The notes under the pieces: model-generated | Told to the model about the DNA's origin: nothing | Databases searched by the model: none | What the model saw: only the letters and a program-made list of their open reading frames with translations | Part shown: one piece after another, positions 1 to 7,858 of the stretch | How the letters are laid out: each line of letters opens with the position of its first letter | Position numbering within the stretch: the stretch's first letter is position 1 | Source of the DNA: Hyphomicrobiaceae bacterium | GTDB taxonomy: Bacteria; Pseudomonadota; Alphaproteobacteria; Rhizobiales; Methyloligellaceae | Assembly: GCA_028066055.1 (NCBI GenBank) | Contig: JALCBY010000012.1 | Coordinates: 91,660-124,636 of the forward strand | Direction of reading: 5' to 3' | Length of the DNA stretch: 32,977 bases | Program-made: the position numbers and the translations under genes

Positions 1-937
1 CATGTCCGTGCCCATGTCCGTGATGATGGTCATGGTTGTGATCGTGTGCGTGATCGTGTCCCGTGCCAATCCCCTCCACGTGGTGGTGGTGGCTTTCCTG
101 CACCAGCCCCACCTGATCCTCGAAGCCAAGCACCTGCGTGCGATACTTGCAACCGCCACAGTTCATCGCGTTGTCACCGGTCAGTATCTGCTCAACCCGT
201 TCCTTGAAGGTTTCGATAAGCAGCGGGTGGTCGTTCAGATAAGGTGCCTTGACGAACTCAATTTCAGGGTGCCTTGCAGCCACGCGATCGGTGTGTTCGT
301 AAATGCGCGTGATGAGCACGCCGGTGAACAGGAAATAGGGGAACACGATGATCCGTTTGAACCCGAGGCGGGCGGCGTGTTCCAGACCCGGCTCGACAAG
401 GGGAAAGGTAACGCCCGAATAGACGGTTTCGCCCCAACCGAAGCCGAACCCTTCCCACAACAGGCGCATAACCTTCGCGACATTCCCGTTCGCGTCGGGG
501 TCCGACGCGCCACGGCCGACAACGACAAGCAGGGTCTCTTCGCGGGAAACGTCATCCGACGCGCCGTCAAGCGCTTCCTGGATGCGTGCGCCGGCGGCCC
601 GGATCATCTTTGGATCGATCCCGAGCTCCTTGCCGAGGTCGATGGTCATGCCGTCATTCTGCGCGGCGTAGGTATTCAAAACCGACGGGATGTCGTTCTT
701 CACGTGACCTGCAGCAAACAGCATGCCCGGTACGGCAAGCACCCGCGTGACGCCTTGATCGCGCAATTTGTCGAGCCCGTCGCGAATGATCGGCGTCGCG
801 AACTCGAGATAGCCATACTCGACCGGCGTATCAGGCATCAGTTTGCGCAAGCCTTCCGCAACCTGCGCGAACTCGCGTACGGCCCCTTCATCACGGCTGC
901 CATGGCCGCAGACCATGACGCCAATCTTTTCTGCCAT
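1..937 (-). CDS. cbiX: CbiX-type sirohydrochlorin cobaltochelatase, C-terminus cut by window edge
   Basis: The minus-strand frame starts at the ATG at 935-937, three bases after the stop of the upstream small gene (TGA GCG ATG), and runs open to the left edge for 312 codons. The start VMVCGHGSRD is the N-terminal His-containing motif of CbiX/SirB class II chelatases, which insert Co2+ into sirohydrochlorin in the cytoplasm. A second chelatase-like half follows (from about residue 140, LLVVVGRGASDPD), so this is the long two-domain form. Near residue 258 is MNCGGCKYR, matching the MXCXXC Fe-S motif known in long CbiX proteins. After it comes a very His-rich tail (HHHH, then repeated H-D-H and H-G-H), also known from that form and likely to hold metal. 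It follows the small membrane protein in one transcript. Another class II chelatase (CbiK, SirB) is possible but less likely given the MXCXXC and His tail. Confidence 0.88.
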   Translation of the reverse strand, partial: MAEKIGVMVCGHGSRDEGAVREFAQVAEGLRKLMPDTPVEYGYLEFATPIIRDGLDKLRDQGVTRVLAVPGMLFAAGHVKNDIPSVLNTYAAQNDGMTIDLGKELGIDPKMIRAAGARIQEALDGASDDVSREETLLVVVGRGASDPDANGNVAKVMRLLWEGFGFGWGETVYSGVTFPLVEPGLEHAARLGFKRIIVFPYFLFTGVLITRIYEHTDRVAARHPEIEFVKAPYLNDHPLLIETFKERVEQILTGDNAMNCGGCKYRTQVLGFEDQVGLVQESHHHHVEGIGTGHDHAHDHNHDHHHGHGHGH

Positions 938-940
938 CGC

Positions 941-1144
941 TCAGCTCCGCCGCCGCGATTTCGCGCCGCGGATGGTGCGCGACGCGAGCATTCCCATGAC
1001 GGCCGAGAGCGCACAGGCGGCCAGGATATAGCCGAACCAGTGGTCATGTCCGTGGCCCTGGTCGGCAATGTGTCCCGGATGGGCGAGCGCCTGCGTGCCG
1101 GTGACGGTCAATATCAGAATAAAAGTCGAAATACGTGCAATCAT
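941..1144 (-). CDS. Small His-rich membrane protein, putative cobalt handling
   Basis: This 67-residue protein begins at the ATG at 1142-1144, preceded by AGGAGG at a normal distance; a longer in-frame start upstream would lengthen the signal sequence with polar residues and is less likely. Residues 1-21 form a signal peptide ending TQALA, so the mature protein would begin HPGH and continue with GHGHDHW, then one hydrophobic segment (about residues 36-53) and a basic end (RGAKSRRRS). The predicted topology puts the His cluster in the periplasm. The mature start resembles the HP-G start of HupE/UreJ metal permeases. I do not recognise a characterised family; small CbtB-like proteins of cobalt transporters are a comparison, not an identification. 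It lies three bases upstream of the cbiX-type gene, and the leader of this pair contains a riboswitch-like element, so a role in cobalt supply is inferred from context. Confidence 0.72.
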   Translation of the reverse strand: MIARISTFILILTVTGTQALAHPGHIADQGHGHDHWFGYILAACALSAVMGMLASRTIRGAKSRRRS

Positions 1145-1194
1145 GTCAGCCTCCTGTTGTTTCGGGACCATGCGATTCACGTCAGGAGGCAGCG

Positions 1195-1290
1195 CCCGCA
1201 AACGGGATCCGTTGCCAGAATGCAGCTCCGGACTTGGCCCCCGGATTGGGTCAGCCGCACCGGAATCGCTTTCAGTTCCTGAAATGGAAC
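1195..1290 (-). ncRNA. Candidate degenerate cobalamin riboswitch in leader of small gene and cbiX
   Basis: Read on the minus strand, this leader has segments in the same order as the canonical cobalamin riboswitch at 7607-7799: CGGTGCGGC (1254-1262), then GGGGCCAA, TCCG and GCTGC (1222-1241), then GGCAAC (1211-1216). The full B12-box core (CTGCCCCCGCAACTGTAAG) is altered, and the usual distal GCCAGGAGACCTGCC segment was not found. A GTTCC/GGAAC hairpin sits just upstream (about 1274-1289). The location, directly before a cobalt/cobalamin gene pair, fits a divergent or decaying riboswitch. I cannot fold or score it here, so this is a candidate only. Confidence 0.4.
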
Positions 1291-1335
1291 GCTGCTATCC
1301 GCTCTTCGTCGTTTGCTTTCTACTCCAACTGTTTG

Positions 1336-1368
1336 CCGGAGTCAGGGGAAAGCGGCTCCCGATTCCGG
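1336..1368 (-). terminator. Possible weak terminator hairpin after cobO
   Basis: Just after the cobO stop, the minus strand has an outer 5-bp stem (CCGGA/TCCGG) enclosing a GGGA/TCCC stem with a 7-base loop. No strong T-run follows, so intrinsic termination would be weak. The left part of the hairpin can also pair with a complementary stretch about 100 bases downstream (1259-1268), so it may instead belong to the structured leader of the next unit. Confidence 0.3.
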
Positions 1369-1372
1369 TGGT

Positions 1373-2011
1373 TCAAAACTCGATCCCTTCCTGCGCCTTC
1401 ACGCCCGAGCGGAAGGGGTGTTTGACCTGTGTCATTTCCGTGACGAGGTCGGCAATCTCGATCAGTTCATCCTTGGCATTGCGTCCGGTGACAATCACGT
1501 GCGTGTCGTCCGGTTTGGACGTCAGCACGTCCAGAACCTCGTCGAGCGGCAGATAGTCGTAGCGCAGCACGATGTTGAGCTCGTCGAGCAGGATGAGATT
1601 GTATGAGGGGTCGGCGATCATCTTCTTCGCTTCATCCCAGGCGGAGCGCGCCGCGGCGATGTCGCGCTGGCGGTCCTGCGTCTCCCAAGTGAAACCTTCG
1701 CCCATGGTTTTGAAGGTGACAAGATCATCGAACTTCGCGAGCACGTCCCGCTCACCGGTCTCCCATGCACCCTTGACGAACTGCACCACCCCGACCTTGT
1801 GGCCGTGGCCGAGCGACCGGAAAACGATGCCGAAGGCGGCCGTCGACTTGCCCTTGCCCTTTCCGGTGTGAACGATGATGAGACCTTTCTCGATGGTCTT
1901 GGTGGCGAGGATCTTCTTGCGCGCTTCCTTCTTGCGGCGCATTTTCTCCGCGTGGCGCGCGTCGAGTTCGGCCTCGTTCATTTCCGATTTCTTTTTCGGT
2001 TTTTCGGTCAT
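1373..2011 (-). CDS. cobO: Cob(I)yrinic acid a,c-diamide adenosyltransferase
   Basis: This 212-residue protein is the CobO/BtuR (CobA-type) ATP:corrinoid adenosyltransferase, which puts the upper adenosyl ligand on reduced corrinoids late in aerobic cobalamin synthesis. The Lys/Arg/Glu-rich N-terminus (residues 1-40) is followed by the P-loop HTGKGKGKST (48-57), the family hallmark. Further signatures are VVQFVKGAWETGE, LILLDELN and VIVTGRNA. The C-terminus HPFRSGVKAQEGIEF is typical of alphaproteobacterial members. The ATG at 2009-2011 overlaps the cobN stop as ATGA, which fixes the start and implies translational coupling; an upstream in-frame start would lie deep inside cobN. It is the last gene of the riboswitch-led unit. 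Confidence 0.95.
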   Translation of the reverse strand: MTEKPKKKSEMNEAELDARHAEKMRRKKEARKKILATKTIEKGLIIVHTGKGKGKSTAAFGIVFRSLGHGHKVGVVQFVKGAWETGERDVLAKFDDLVTFKTMGEGFTWETQDRQRDIAAARSAWDEAKKMIADPSYNLILLDELNIVLRYDYLPLDEVLDVLTSKPDDTHVIVTGRNAKDELIEIADLVTEMTQVKHPFRSGVKAQEGIEF

Positions 2012-5000
2012 TCGGCCGCTCCCGCGAATTCGGACTGGGGTTCTCCGGTGATCGCCTTCAGCTGATGGTAGACGGAGTTGCTGCGGGGGGTCCACAGTTC
2101 GCGCTCGAGCGCCTCGGTGAACCGCTCAGCAAGCTCCTTCAGGCCCGGTGGGTTGTTCTCGCCAATGAAATCGCGGACGGTCTCGTTACCGATGAAGGCG
2201 TCATAGGCAAGCTCGAAGTGATGATCGCGCACGGCACCCGTAGTCGCGGCAAAGGCGAACATGTAGTCGACGGTGGCGATGATTTCGAAGGCTCCCTTGT
2301 AGCCGTGACGCATGACGCCCTCGATCCATTTGGGGTTCACGACGCGAGATCGCACCACCCGGCCGATTTCTTCTTCAAGCGTGCGGATAACCGGCCGTTG
2401 GGGCCGTGAATGGTCGTTGTGATAGACGGCTGGGCGTGCGCCGGACACATGCTCGATGGCCGCCGTCATGCCGCCTTCGAACTGGTAGTAGTCGTCGGAA
2501 TCGAGCAGGTCGTGTTCGCGGTTGTCCTGGTTTTGTACCACTGCCTCGATATGTTTCAGCCGAAGTGTGAACGCATCGTGCTGCTGTTCACCCTCGGTGC
2601 CCTTGCCATAGGCGTATCCGCCCCAACCAATGTAGCTTTCTGCGAAATCGCCGCGTTCGTCCCACAAGCGCTCATCGATCAGTGCCTGCAGACCGGCACC
2701 GTACGCGCCCGGTTTCGAACCGAAGATGCGTAGTCCTGCGACATGTTGAGATTTCTCTTCGCTCAGGCCCTGCGCCATGGCCTCGTCGGAGTCATCACGC
2801 ATTCGTGCCGCGATAGGATTATCTGCCGGTTCCTCGTCGAGGGCACCGACCGCGCGGATTGCCGTGTCGAACAACTCGATCTGTGCCGGAAAGGCATCCC
2901 GGAAGAACCCGGAAATCCGCAACGTAACGTCCACGCGTGGCCGTCCGAGCTTTGCGAGCGGAATTATTTCATACGCTGTCACGCGCCAGCTTGACGTATC
3001 CCAGACGGGTTTCGCGCCGATGAGCGCGAGCGCCTGCGCGATGTCATCTCCACCAGTGCGCATGTTCGATGTGCCCCATGCGGTCAGACCTATCGCTTTG
3101 GGCCATCGCCCGTGATCCTGCAGGTGTCTCTCCACGAGGCGTTCGGCCGACTTCTGGCCCAACGTCCACGCAGCCGGTGTCGGAAGCGTGCGATTGTCGA
3201 TGGAATAGAAGTTGCGGCCTGTCGGCAGGACGTCGAGACGGCCACGTGTCGGCGCACCGGAGGGTCCGGGCTGGACGAAGCGGCCCGCGAACCCGGCAAG
3301 GCAGGATGAAATTTCGTTATTTGCCGATTGGACGAGGTTTGGCCGGACGGACTGGTCAATCTCGTTGAGCACGGCGCGTGTTGCTTGCCAAGATGAAGAG
3401 CAGGTCACGTCGCCGGTGACAAGTGCTGCGGCGAGCAGTTCAAGCCGCTCCACCGTGTCTCCGCTGGTGCGCCACGGATCGTTCAGGATGGTTGCGAGCG
3501 GGTCCGGTTTTGCACCATTCCAAGCCGCTCCCATCTCGCAATCCAGTGGATCGAAATCATCGAGTTCAAGATCTTCAGCCAGCGCGCGGATCAGCGATTG
3601 GTCGCCGTCGGCACCAAGCCCACGTGGAACGCGCGTCAAGGCAACCAGCAGGTCGGCTTCCTGACGGCCGGACGGCGCCTCCCCAAGAATGTGCAGCCCA
3701 TCCCGGATCTGCGCCTCTTTCAGCTCGCAGATATAGGTGTCGAGCTTTTGCAGTGCCGTGTTTTCATCATCGGCTTTGGAAATGCCTGAGTCCGCATCGA
3801 GCCCGCTCGACTGGACGAGGTCTAGAATATGCTCGCGCAATATGGCGACGCGGTTCGGATCGAGGCCGTGCGCGAGGTAGTATTCGTCAATCAGTGCTTC
3901 GAGGTCTTTCAGTGGGCCATAGGTCTCCGCGCGGGTCAGCGGCGGTGTCAGGTGGTCGACAATCACGGCGCTGGTTCGGCGCTTGGCCTGCGTGCCTTCG
4001 CCCGGGTCGTTGACGATAAAGGCGTAGACATTCGGTACGGGGCCGAGCGCGGCCTCGGGAAAACACGAAGCGGACAGGGCGAGCGCCTTGCCCGGCAGCC
4101 ACTCCAGATTGCCGTGCTTGCCGTTATGGAGGACGGCATGGACACCGAACTCCTCGCGCAGCCAGAAATAGAAGGCGAGATAGCCGTGCGGCGGCACAAG
4201 CGCGGGGTCGTGGTAGGTCTCGCCCGGATCGATGTTGTAACCGCGTGCCGGTTGCACGGCGACGCAGATATTGCCGTATCGATGGACCGGCAGCTCGAAT
4301 GCACCGTTCCGGACAAACGGGTCCTGTTCCGGCGCTCCCCAGCGTTCCTCGATATCGCGGCGCGCGTCCTCGGGCAGGGTCGCGAAGAACCGCTCATAAC
4401 GGTCAATCGAAAGCCGCGCGTCGGACGAGGAAATCCTGCCGACGTCGTTTGTCCGGCCATCGAACAAGCGGGTCATAAGGTCTGCGCCGTCAGCGGGAAG
4501 ATCGTTTGTGAGATAGCCATCCCGCTGCAATGCCTTGAGCAGGTTCACGGTGCTCGCGGGCGTGTCGTATCCGACGCCATTGCCGATGCGCCCGTCTCGG
4601 TTCGGGTAGTTCGCAAGAATGATCGCGACCCTCCGATTGTTCGCTGGCGTTTCGCGCAAGCCGATCCAGTTCGCCGCAAGTTCGGCGACAAACGCAACCC
4701 GGTCGGGCACCGGCTCGTAGGTGACGATATTGGTCTGCGTGGCTTCATGGCGGGCCGTGTCGGACTTGAAGGAAACTGCCCGGGTGAGAACTTTCCCGTC
4801 AAGCTCGGGCAGGACCACATTCATGGCGAGGTCGCGCGCGGTCAGGCCCTGCGTCCCATCCTCCCATGCCGCCCGGCTCGATCCGGCAAACACCATCTGC
4901 AGTACGGGGCAGTCGGTATCGGCGAAGGGACCTGTATCCGCGCCATCCGCCCCATTGACGGAGGAGACGGCGAACCCGGTGGCGTTCAAGATGATGCCCG

Positions 5001-5772
5001 GAGACGTGGCCGTCAGCAGCTCGCGGACTGTTGCGGCGGAAACCTCATCCTTCAGGCTCGAGACAAAAATCGGCAGCGCGTTGATGCCGCGTACACCAAG
5101 CGCTTCGATTATGGCATCGACCGGCGCGGTATTCGCCCCCTCGATCAGCGCGCGGTAGAAGGTGATCGCCGCAACCGGCGCACCTTCCTTCCAGTGCTGC
5201 CGCAAATCTGTGAGCGCGGGGTTCGTGGTCTCCAACCAGTAAAGTCCTGCCTTCAGCAGCGGCCGTGGCGCCGGTGGCTCCTCGCCCTCGCCGAGAATGG
5301 CGGTGCAGGCACGCAGGAGGTTACCCATATTTTCCGGGCCGCCTTGCGTGAAATATTCCCACAGGCGCAGGGTGTCCGGCTCGGAAACCGTGGAACGGGC
5401 AACAAGAGCATCGTCGGGACGTGCATCGCCGGGGAGCACGACAAGCGGAATATTCTGATCACGCGCCAGCGCTTCAATCTGCTCCAGGCCGTACTGCCAG
5501 TAGGACGCACCGCCGAGCAGGCGCAGCACGATCAGCCGGGCGTGGCGCAGCGTCTTCTCGATATACAGGTCGACCGACAGATTGTGGTTGAGCGCCATGA
5601 AGTTCGCCAGCCGCAGTGAAGGTGCAGCGTCGAACTCATCACGGGCACGCGCCAGTGCTGCCAGTTCGGAATCGGCGGCCGAGATGACGACAATATCGGC
5701 CGGCGATTGCTCAAGGTCGACCGGTTCAATCGTGTCGCCGATGACGCCGCTTTGTGCCGCAAGCACATGCAT
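2008..5772 (-). CDS. cobN: Cobaltochelatase subunit CobN
   Basis: This 1254-residue protein is the large subunit of the ATP-dependent aerobic cobaltochelatase CobNST, which inserts Co2+ into hydrogenobyrinic acid a,c-diamide; BchH of Mg-chelatase is its homologue. The opening (MHVLAAQSG, then EQSPADIVVISAADSELAAL) matches the usual CobN N-terminus, and the conserved stretch HNGKHGNLEWLPGKALALS lies in the middle. The length is near the usual 1250-1280. GTG at 5775 and ATG at 5772 are adjacent in-frame starts; ATG is chosen because CobN proteins usually begin MH. The start lies six bases after the cobW stop and the end overlaps cobO by ATGA. The chelatase partners cobS and cobT are not in this window. 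A 596-codon frame on the opposite strand is an antisense shadow. Confidence 0.97.
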   Translation of the reverse strand: MHVLAAQSGVIGDTIEPVDLEQSPADIVVISAADSELAALARARDEFDAAPSLRLANFMALNHNLSVDLYIEKTLRHARLIVLRLLGGASYWQYGLEQIEALARDQNIPLVVLPGDARPDDALVARSTVSEPDTLRLWEYFTQGGPENMGNLLRACTAILGEGEEPPAPRPLLKAGLYWLETTNPALTDLRQHWKEGAPVAAITFYRALIEGANTAPVDAIIEALGVRGINALPIFVSSLKDEVSAATVRELLTATSPGIILNATGFAVSSVNGADGADTGPFADTDCPVLQMVFAGSSRAAWEDGTQGLTARDLAMNVVLPELDGKVLTRAVSFKSDTARHEATQTNIVTYEPVPDRVAFVAELAANWIGLRETPANNRRVAIILANYPNRDGRIGNGVGYDTPASTVNLLKALQRDGYLTNDLPADGADLMTRLFDGRTNDVGRISSSDARLSIDRYERFFATLPEDARRDIEERWGAPEQDPFVRNGAFELPVHRYGNICVAVQPARGYNIDPGETYHDPALVPPHGYLAFYFWLREEFGVHAVLHNGKHGNLEWLPGKALALSASCFPEAALGPVPNVYAFIVNDPGEGTQAKRRTSAVIVDHLTPPLTRAETYGPLKDLEALIDEYYLAHGLDPNRVAILREHILDLVQSSGLDADSGISKADDENTALQKLDTYICELKEAQIRDGLHILGEAPSGRQEADLLVALTRVPRGLGADGDQSLIRALAEDLELDDFDPLDCEMGAAWNGAKPDPLATILNDPWRTSGDTVERLELLAAALVTGDVTCSSSWQATRAVLNEIDQSVRPNLVQSANNEISSCLAGFAGRFVQPGPSGAPTRGRLDVLPTGRNFYSIDNRTLPTPAAWTLGQKSAERLVERHLQDHGRWPKAIGLTAWGTSNMRTGGDDIAQALALIGAKPVWDTSSWRVTAYEIIPLAKLGRPRVDVTLRISGFFRDAFPAQIELFDTAIRAVGALDEEPADNPIAARMRDDSDEAMAQGLSEEKSQHVAGLRIFGSKPGAYGAGLQALIDERLWDERGDFAESYIGWGGYAYGKGTEGEQQHDAFTLRLKHIEAVVQNQDNREHDLLDSDDYYQFEGGMTAAIEHVSGARPAVYHNDHSRPQRPVIRTLEEEIGRVVRSRVVNPKWIEGVMRHGYKGAFEIIATVDYMFAFAATTGAVRDHHFELAYDAFIGNETVRDFIGENNPPGLKELAERFTEALERELWTPRSNSVYHQLKAITGEPQSEFAGAAE

Positions 5773-5778
5773 CACGGT

Positions 5779-6822
5779 CTATCCCTCGAGCGCCGCGCGA
5801 ATTGCCGCTTCATCGAGACCCTTTTCGCCGATGACCACGAGTGACGATCCACGTGTCTCGCCCGTCTGCCAGGGCCGGTCGAAATAGGCATCGACCCTTG
5901 GTCCCACGGCCTGAATAACAAGTCGCGCGTCCGCATCGGCAATGTCGACAAAACCCTTAAGCCGCAGGATGCCGTGTTCACCGATCACCCGTGTGACGGT
6001 TGCAACAACGTCGTCGCGTCCGCGGGCCGTCCCTGGCGAAACAACAAAGGATTCGAAATCGTCGTGATCGTGGTCGTCGTGCCCGGCTTGCTCGTGATGG
6101 GATTTCCTGTTCTCCAAATCATCCTGTGCGGAGGCGTCCAGGCCGAGCACGATGTCGGCACCGACCTCGCCGTTGCGGACGCCGACGAACGACACGCTGC
6201 TACGGACCTCTCGCTTGAGATCGCTTTCAATCTCATCAAGGGTGGCCGCGTCGACCAGATCCGCCTTGTTGAGCAGAATGAGGTCGGCACAAGCAAGCTG
6301 GTCCTCGAAAAGCTCATGCAGCGGGCTTTCATGATCGAGCGCCTCGTCGGCTTCGCGTTGCGCCTGGACCGCCTGTTCATCAGCTGCAAACCGTCCTTCC
6401 GACACGGCAGCGCTGTCGACGACGGTGATGACCCCGTCCACGGTCACGCGGTTGCGGATTTCTGGCCAGTTGAACGCCTTGACCAGGGGTTGCGGCAGGG
6501 CAAGGCCGGATGTCTCGATCACGATGTGATCGGGACGTTCACTTCGATCCAGCAGCTGCGTCATGGTCGGCACGAAATCGTCGGCAACGGTGCAGCAGAT
6601 GCAGCCGTTTGCAAGTTCGATGACATCGTCCTCGCTGCAGGCCTCATCGCCGCAACCCTTCAGGACGTCGCCGTCGACGCCGACATCGCCAAATTCGTTG
6701 ATAATCAGAGCGATACGCCGTCCGTTCGCCGTTTCCAGCAAGCGACGGATGATCGTCGTTTTTCCCGCGCCCAGAAATCCGGTGATCACGGTCGCGGGGA
6801 TCTTCCCCGTATGTTCGGTCAT
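5779..6822 (-). CDS. cobW: CobW-type metal-binding GTPase
   Basis: This 347-residue G3E-family GTPase has the Walker A motif GFLGAGKTT (residues 15-23), the metal-binding NGCICC motif (72-77), VIETSGLALP as Walker B/switch region and NKAD for guanine recognition. A His/Asp-rich stretch (HHEQAGHDDHDHDD) lies between the GTPase domain and the C-terminal CobW_C domain. Family members are metallochaperones or metal insertases; the location immediately before cobN with a six-base gap points to Co2+ delivery to the cobaltochelatase in the cytoplasm. It starts 26 bases after the permease gene and shares its riboswitch. Zinc-specific COG0523 members look similar, but position and riboswitch control favour cobalt. 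Confidence 0.95.
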   Translation of the reverse strand: MTEHTGKIPATVITGFLGAGKTTIIRRLLETANGRRIALIINEFGDVGVDGDVLKGCGDEACSEDDVIELANGCICCTVADDFVPTMTQLLDRSERPDHIVIETSGLALPQPLVKAFNWPEIRNRVTVDGVITVVDSAAVSEGRFAADEQAVQAQREADEALDHESPLHELFEDQLACADLILLNKADLVDAATLDEIESDLKREVRSSVSFVGVRNGEVGADIVLGLDASAQDDLENRKSHHEQAGHDDHDHDDFESFVVSPGTARGRDDVVATVTRVIGEHGILRLKGFVDIADADARLVIQAVGPRVDAYFDRPWQTGETRGSSLVVIGEKGLDEAAIRAALEG

Positions 6823-6848
6823 GATTATGGTTCCGGGATGAGGACTGG

Positions 6849-7547
6849 TCAGGCCGACCAGCCGAGCGCACCCAGAACGAGACCCTCGACATTTTCAAGG
6901 GTGAGATACAGACCAACACCGGCAACGACAGCGCCGGCAAGACGGGCCTGTACCGCTTGCGCCTCGGTTGCCTTGAGGATCGTCTTGGCAACCCATCCGG
7001 CACCGATGGCGATTGCGTACTGCAGGACGCCCAAACCGAGCAGATAGCCGATCAGAACCGGCATTCCGGCTGCCGCCTCCTGTGTTGCAATGGAGTCACC
7101 GAACGCCGAGCCGTGAAACAGTCCGAAGGCGGCGAACAGGACAAGCGCGGTTGTCAGTCCGAGTGCCTGGCCCGAAAGAACGATGCCGCCAACGACAAGC
7201 AGAGACAGGCCGATGACCAGCTCCTTCATTGGCAATCCGATGCCGGACGCCATAAGGAAGCATCCGACAAGCATGGCGGCAATGTAAGCGGCGGGTGCGA
7301 GCAGGGCACGTCCCGTATAGAGGGCTGCGATGCCCACAATGATAACAAAGAAAAGATGATCGAACCCGAGCAGCGGATGACCGATGCCCGAGAGGACGCC
7401 GTGGGCGAATGTCTCCATCGGCATCCCGCCCAGGGGATGATGGGCCAACGCCGCCGTCGGCAAAAGGCCGCCAAAGAGCGCGGAACCCGCAAATGTGGCG
7501 CACGCGCGCGAGTGGGTAAGAAACGAACGAGTGATTGTTGTGAGCAT
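6849..7547 (-). CDS. HupE/UreJ-family permease, probable cobalt uptake
   Basis: This 232-residue inner-membrane protein has a signal peptide (residues 1-35, ending TAALA) followed by the family signature: HHPLGGM, GIGHPLLGFDHLFF, and later GLFHGSAFG. About six transmembrane segments follow. HupE/UreJ proteins carry Ni2+ or Co2+; members next to cob genes and under B12 riboswitches have been proposed as cobalt importers, which matches this case. The ATG at 7545-7547 is preceded by GGAGGG at a good distance. A longer frame reaches 7664 but runs through the riboswitch, so it was rejected. As the first gene after the riboswitch it should fall when cobalamin is plentiful. Nickel transport cannot be excluded from sequence alone. 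Confidence 0.9.
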   Translation of the reverse strand: MLTTITRSFLTHSRACATFAGSALFGGLLPTAALAHHPLGGMPMETFAHGVLSGIGHPLLGFDHLFFVIIVGIAALYTGRALLAPAAYIAAMLVGCFLMASGIGLPMKELVIGLSLLVVGGIVLSGQALGLTTALVLFAAFGLFHGSAFGDSIATQEAAAGMPVLIGYLLGLGVLQYAIAIGAGWVAKTILKATEAQAVQARLAGAVVAGVGLYLTLENVEGLVLGALGWSA

Positions 7548-7574
7548 GACACCCTCCGTGTTGGCTCGTTGCAC

Positions 7575-7600
7575 GTCCGCTGACGGTCCAGATCGCGGAC
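7575..7600 (-). promoter_or_regulatory. Hairpin between riboswitch and permease gene, possible expression platform
   Basis: On the minus strand a GTCCGC/GCGGAC stem with a 14-base loop lies between the riboswitch aptamer and the GGAGGG ribosome-binding site of the permease gene. Its position fits an expression platform that could affect translation or read-through. No T-run follows, so control of translation is more likely than intrinsic termination. Whether it competes with the aptamer was not computed. Confidence 0.35.
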
Positions 7601-7606
7601 TCCCGG

Positions 7607-7799
7607 CCGGCGGCAGGTCTCCTGGCTCACGGGTCTCGGAATTTCGCACAGCCTTCCCGGGCATTGCCCAGTGGCGTTGTGTGCGAGCTCTCGCCGCTTA
7701 CAGTTGCGGGGGCAGCCACGGATTTGGCCCCTGATGGGTACGCCGCACCGTGTTCCCTCTTAAGTCCTCATTTCCAATTGGCGAATGAGGAACCGCCGG
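7607..7799 (-). ncRNA. Cobalamin riboswitch
   Basis: The minus strand carries the canonical adenosylcobalamin aptamer. A closing P1 stem pairs CCGGCGG (7793-7799) with CCGCCGG (7607-7613). Inside are AGGGAACACGGTGCGGC, the B12-box core GCTGCCCCCGCAACTGTAAG (about 7697-7716), the loop segment CACTGGGCAATGCCCGGGAAG and the distal GTGAGCCAGGAGACCTGCC (about 7613-7631). It lies 60 bases upstream of the HupE/UreJ permease gene and fills most of the 311-base gap after the ABC transporter genes, so it should repress permease-cobW-cobN-cobO when cobalamin is abundant. Confidence 0.95.
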
Positions 7800-7858
7800 T
7801 GGCGAAATGTGCACGCGGTTCAGGGAACGGTCAACTGCAATTGTTCGGCGGAGGCAAA

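Noticed and set aside
2-1282. 426-codon plus-strand frame at the left edge
   Set aside because: It is antisense to the cbiX-type and small His-rich genes; its Val/Met-rich start is the complement of the His-codon repeats. The minus-strand frames carry recognised motifs.
1366-1375. TGAACC on the minus strand after cobO
   Set aside because: No CGACTKA at the right spacing; it overlaps the end of cobO and the hairpin.
3829-5619. 596-codon plus-strand frame
   Set aside because: Fully antisense to cobN, whose protein is unmistakable; such long shadows are common in GC-rich genes. No family features.
5974-7047. 357-codon plus-strand frame
   Set aside because: Antisense to cobW and the HupE/UreJ gene; no recognisable protein features.
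7545-7664. Longer start for the HupE/UreJ gene at 7664
   Set aside because: The extension would translate through the distal part of the cobalamin riboswitch and place a polar segment before a clear signal peptide; GGAGGG precedes the ATG at 7547.
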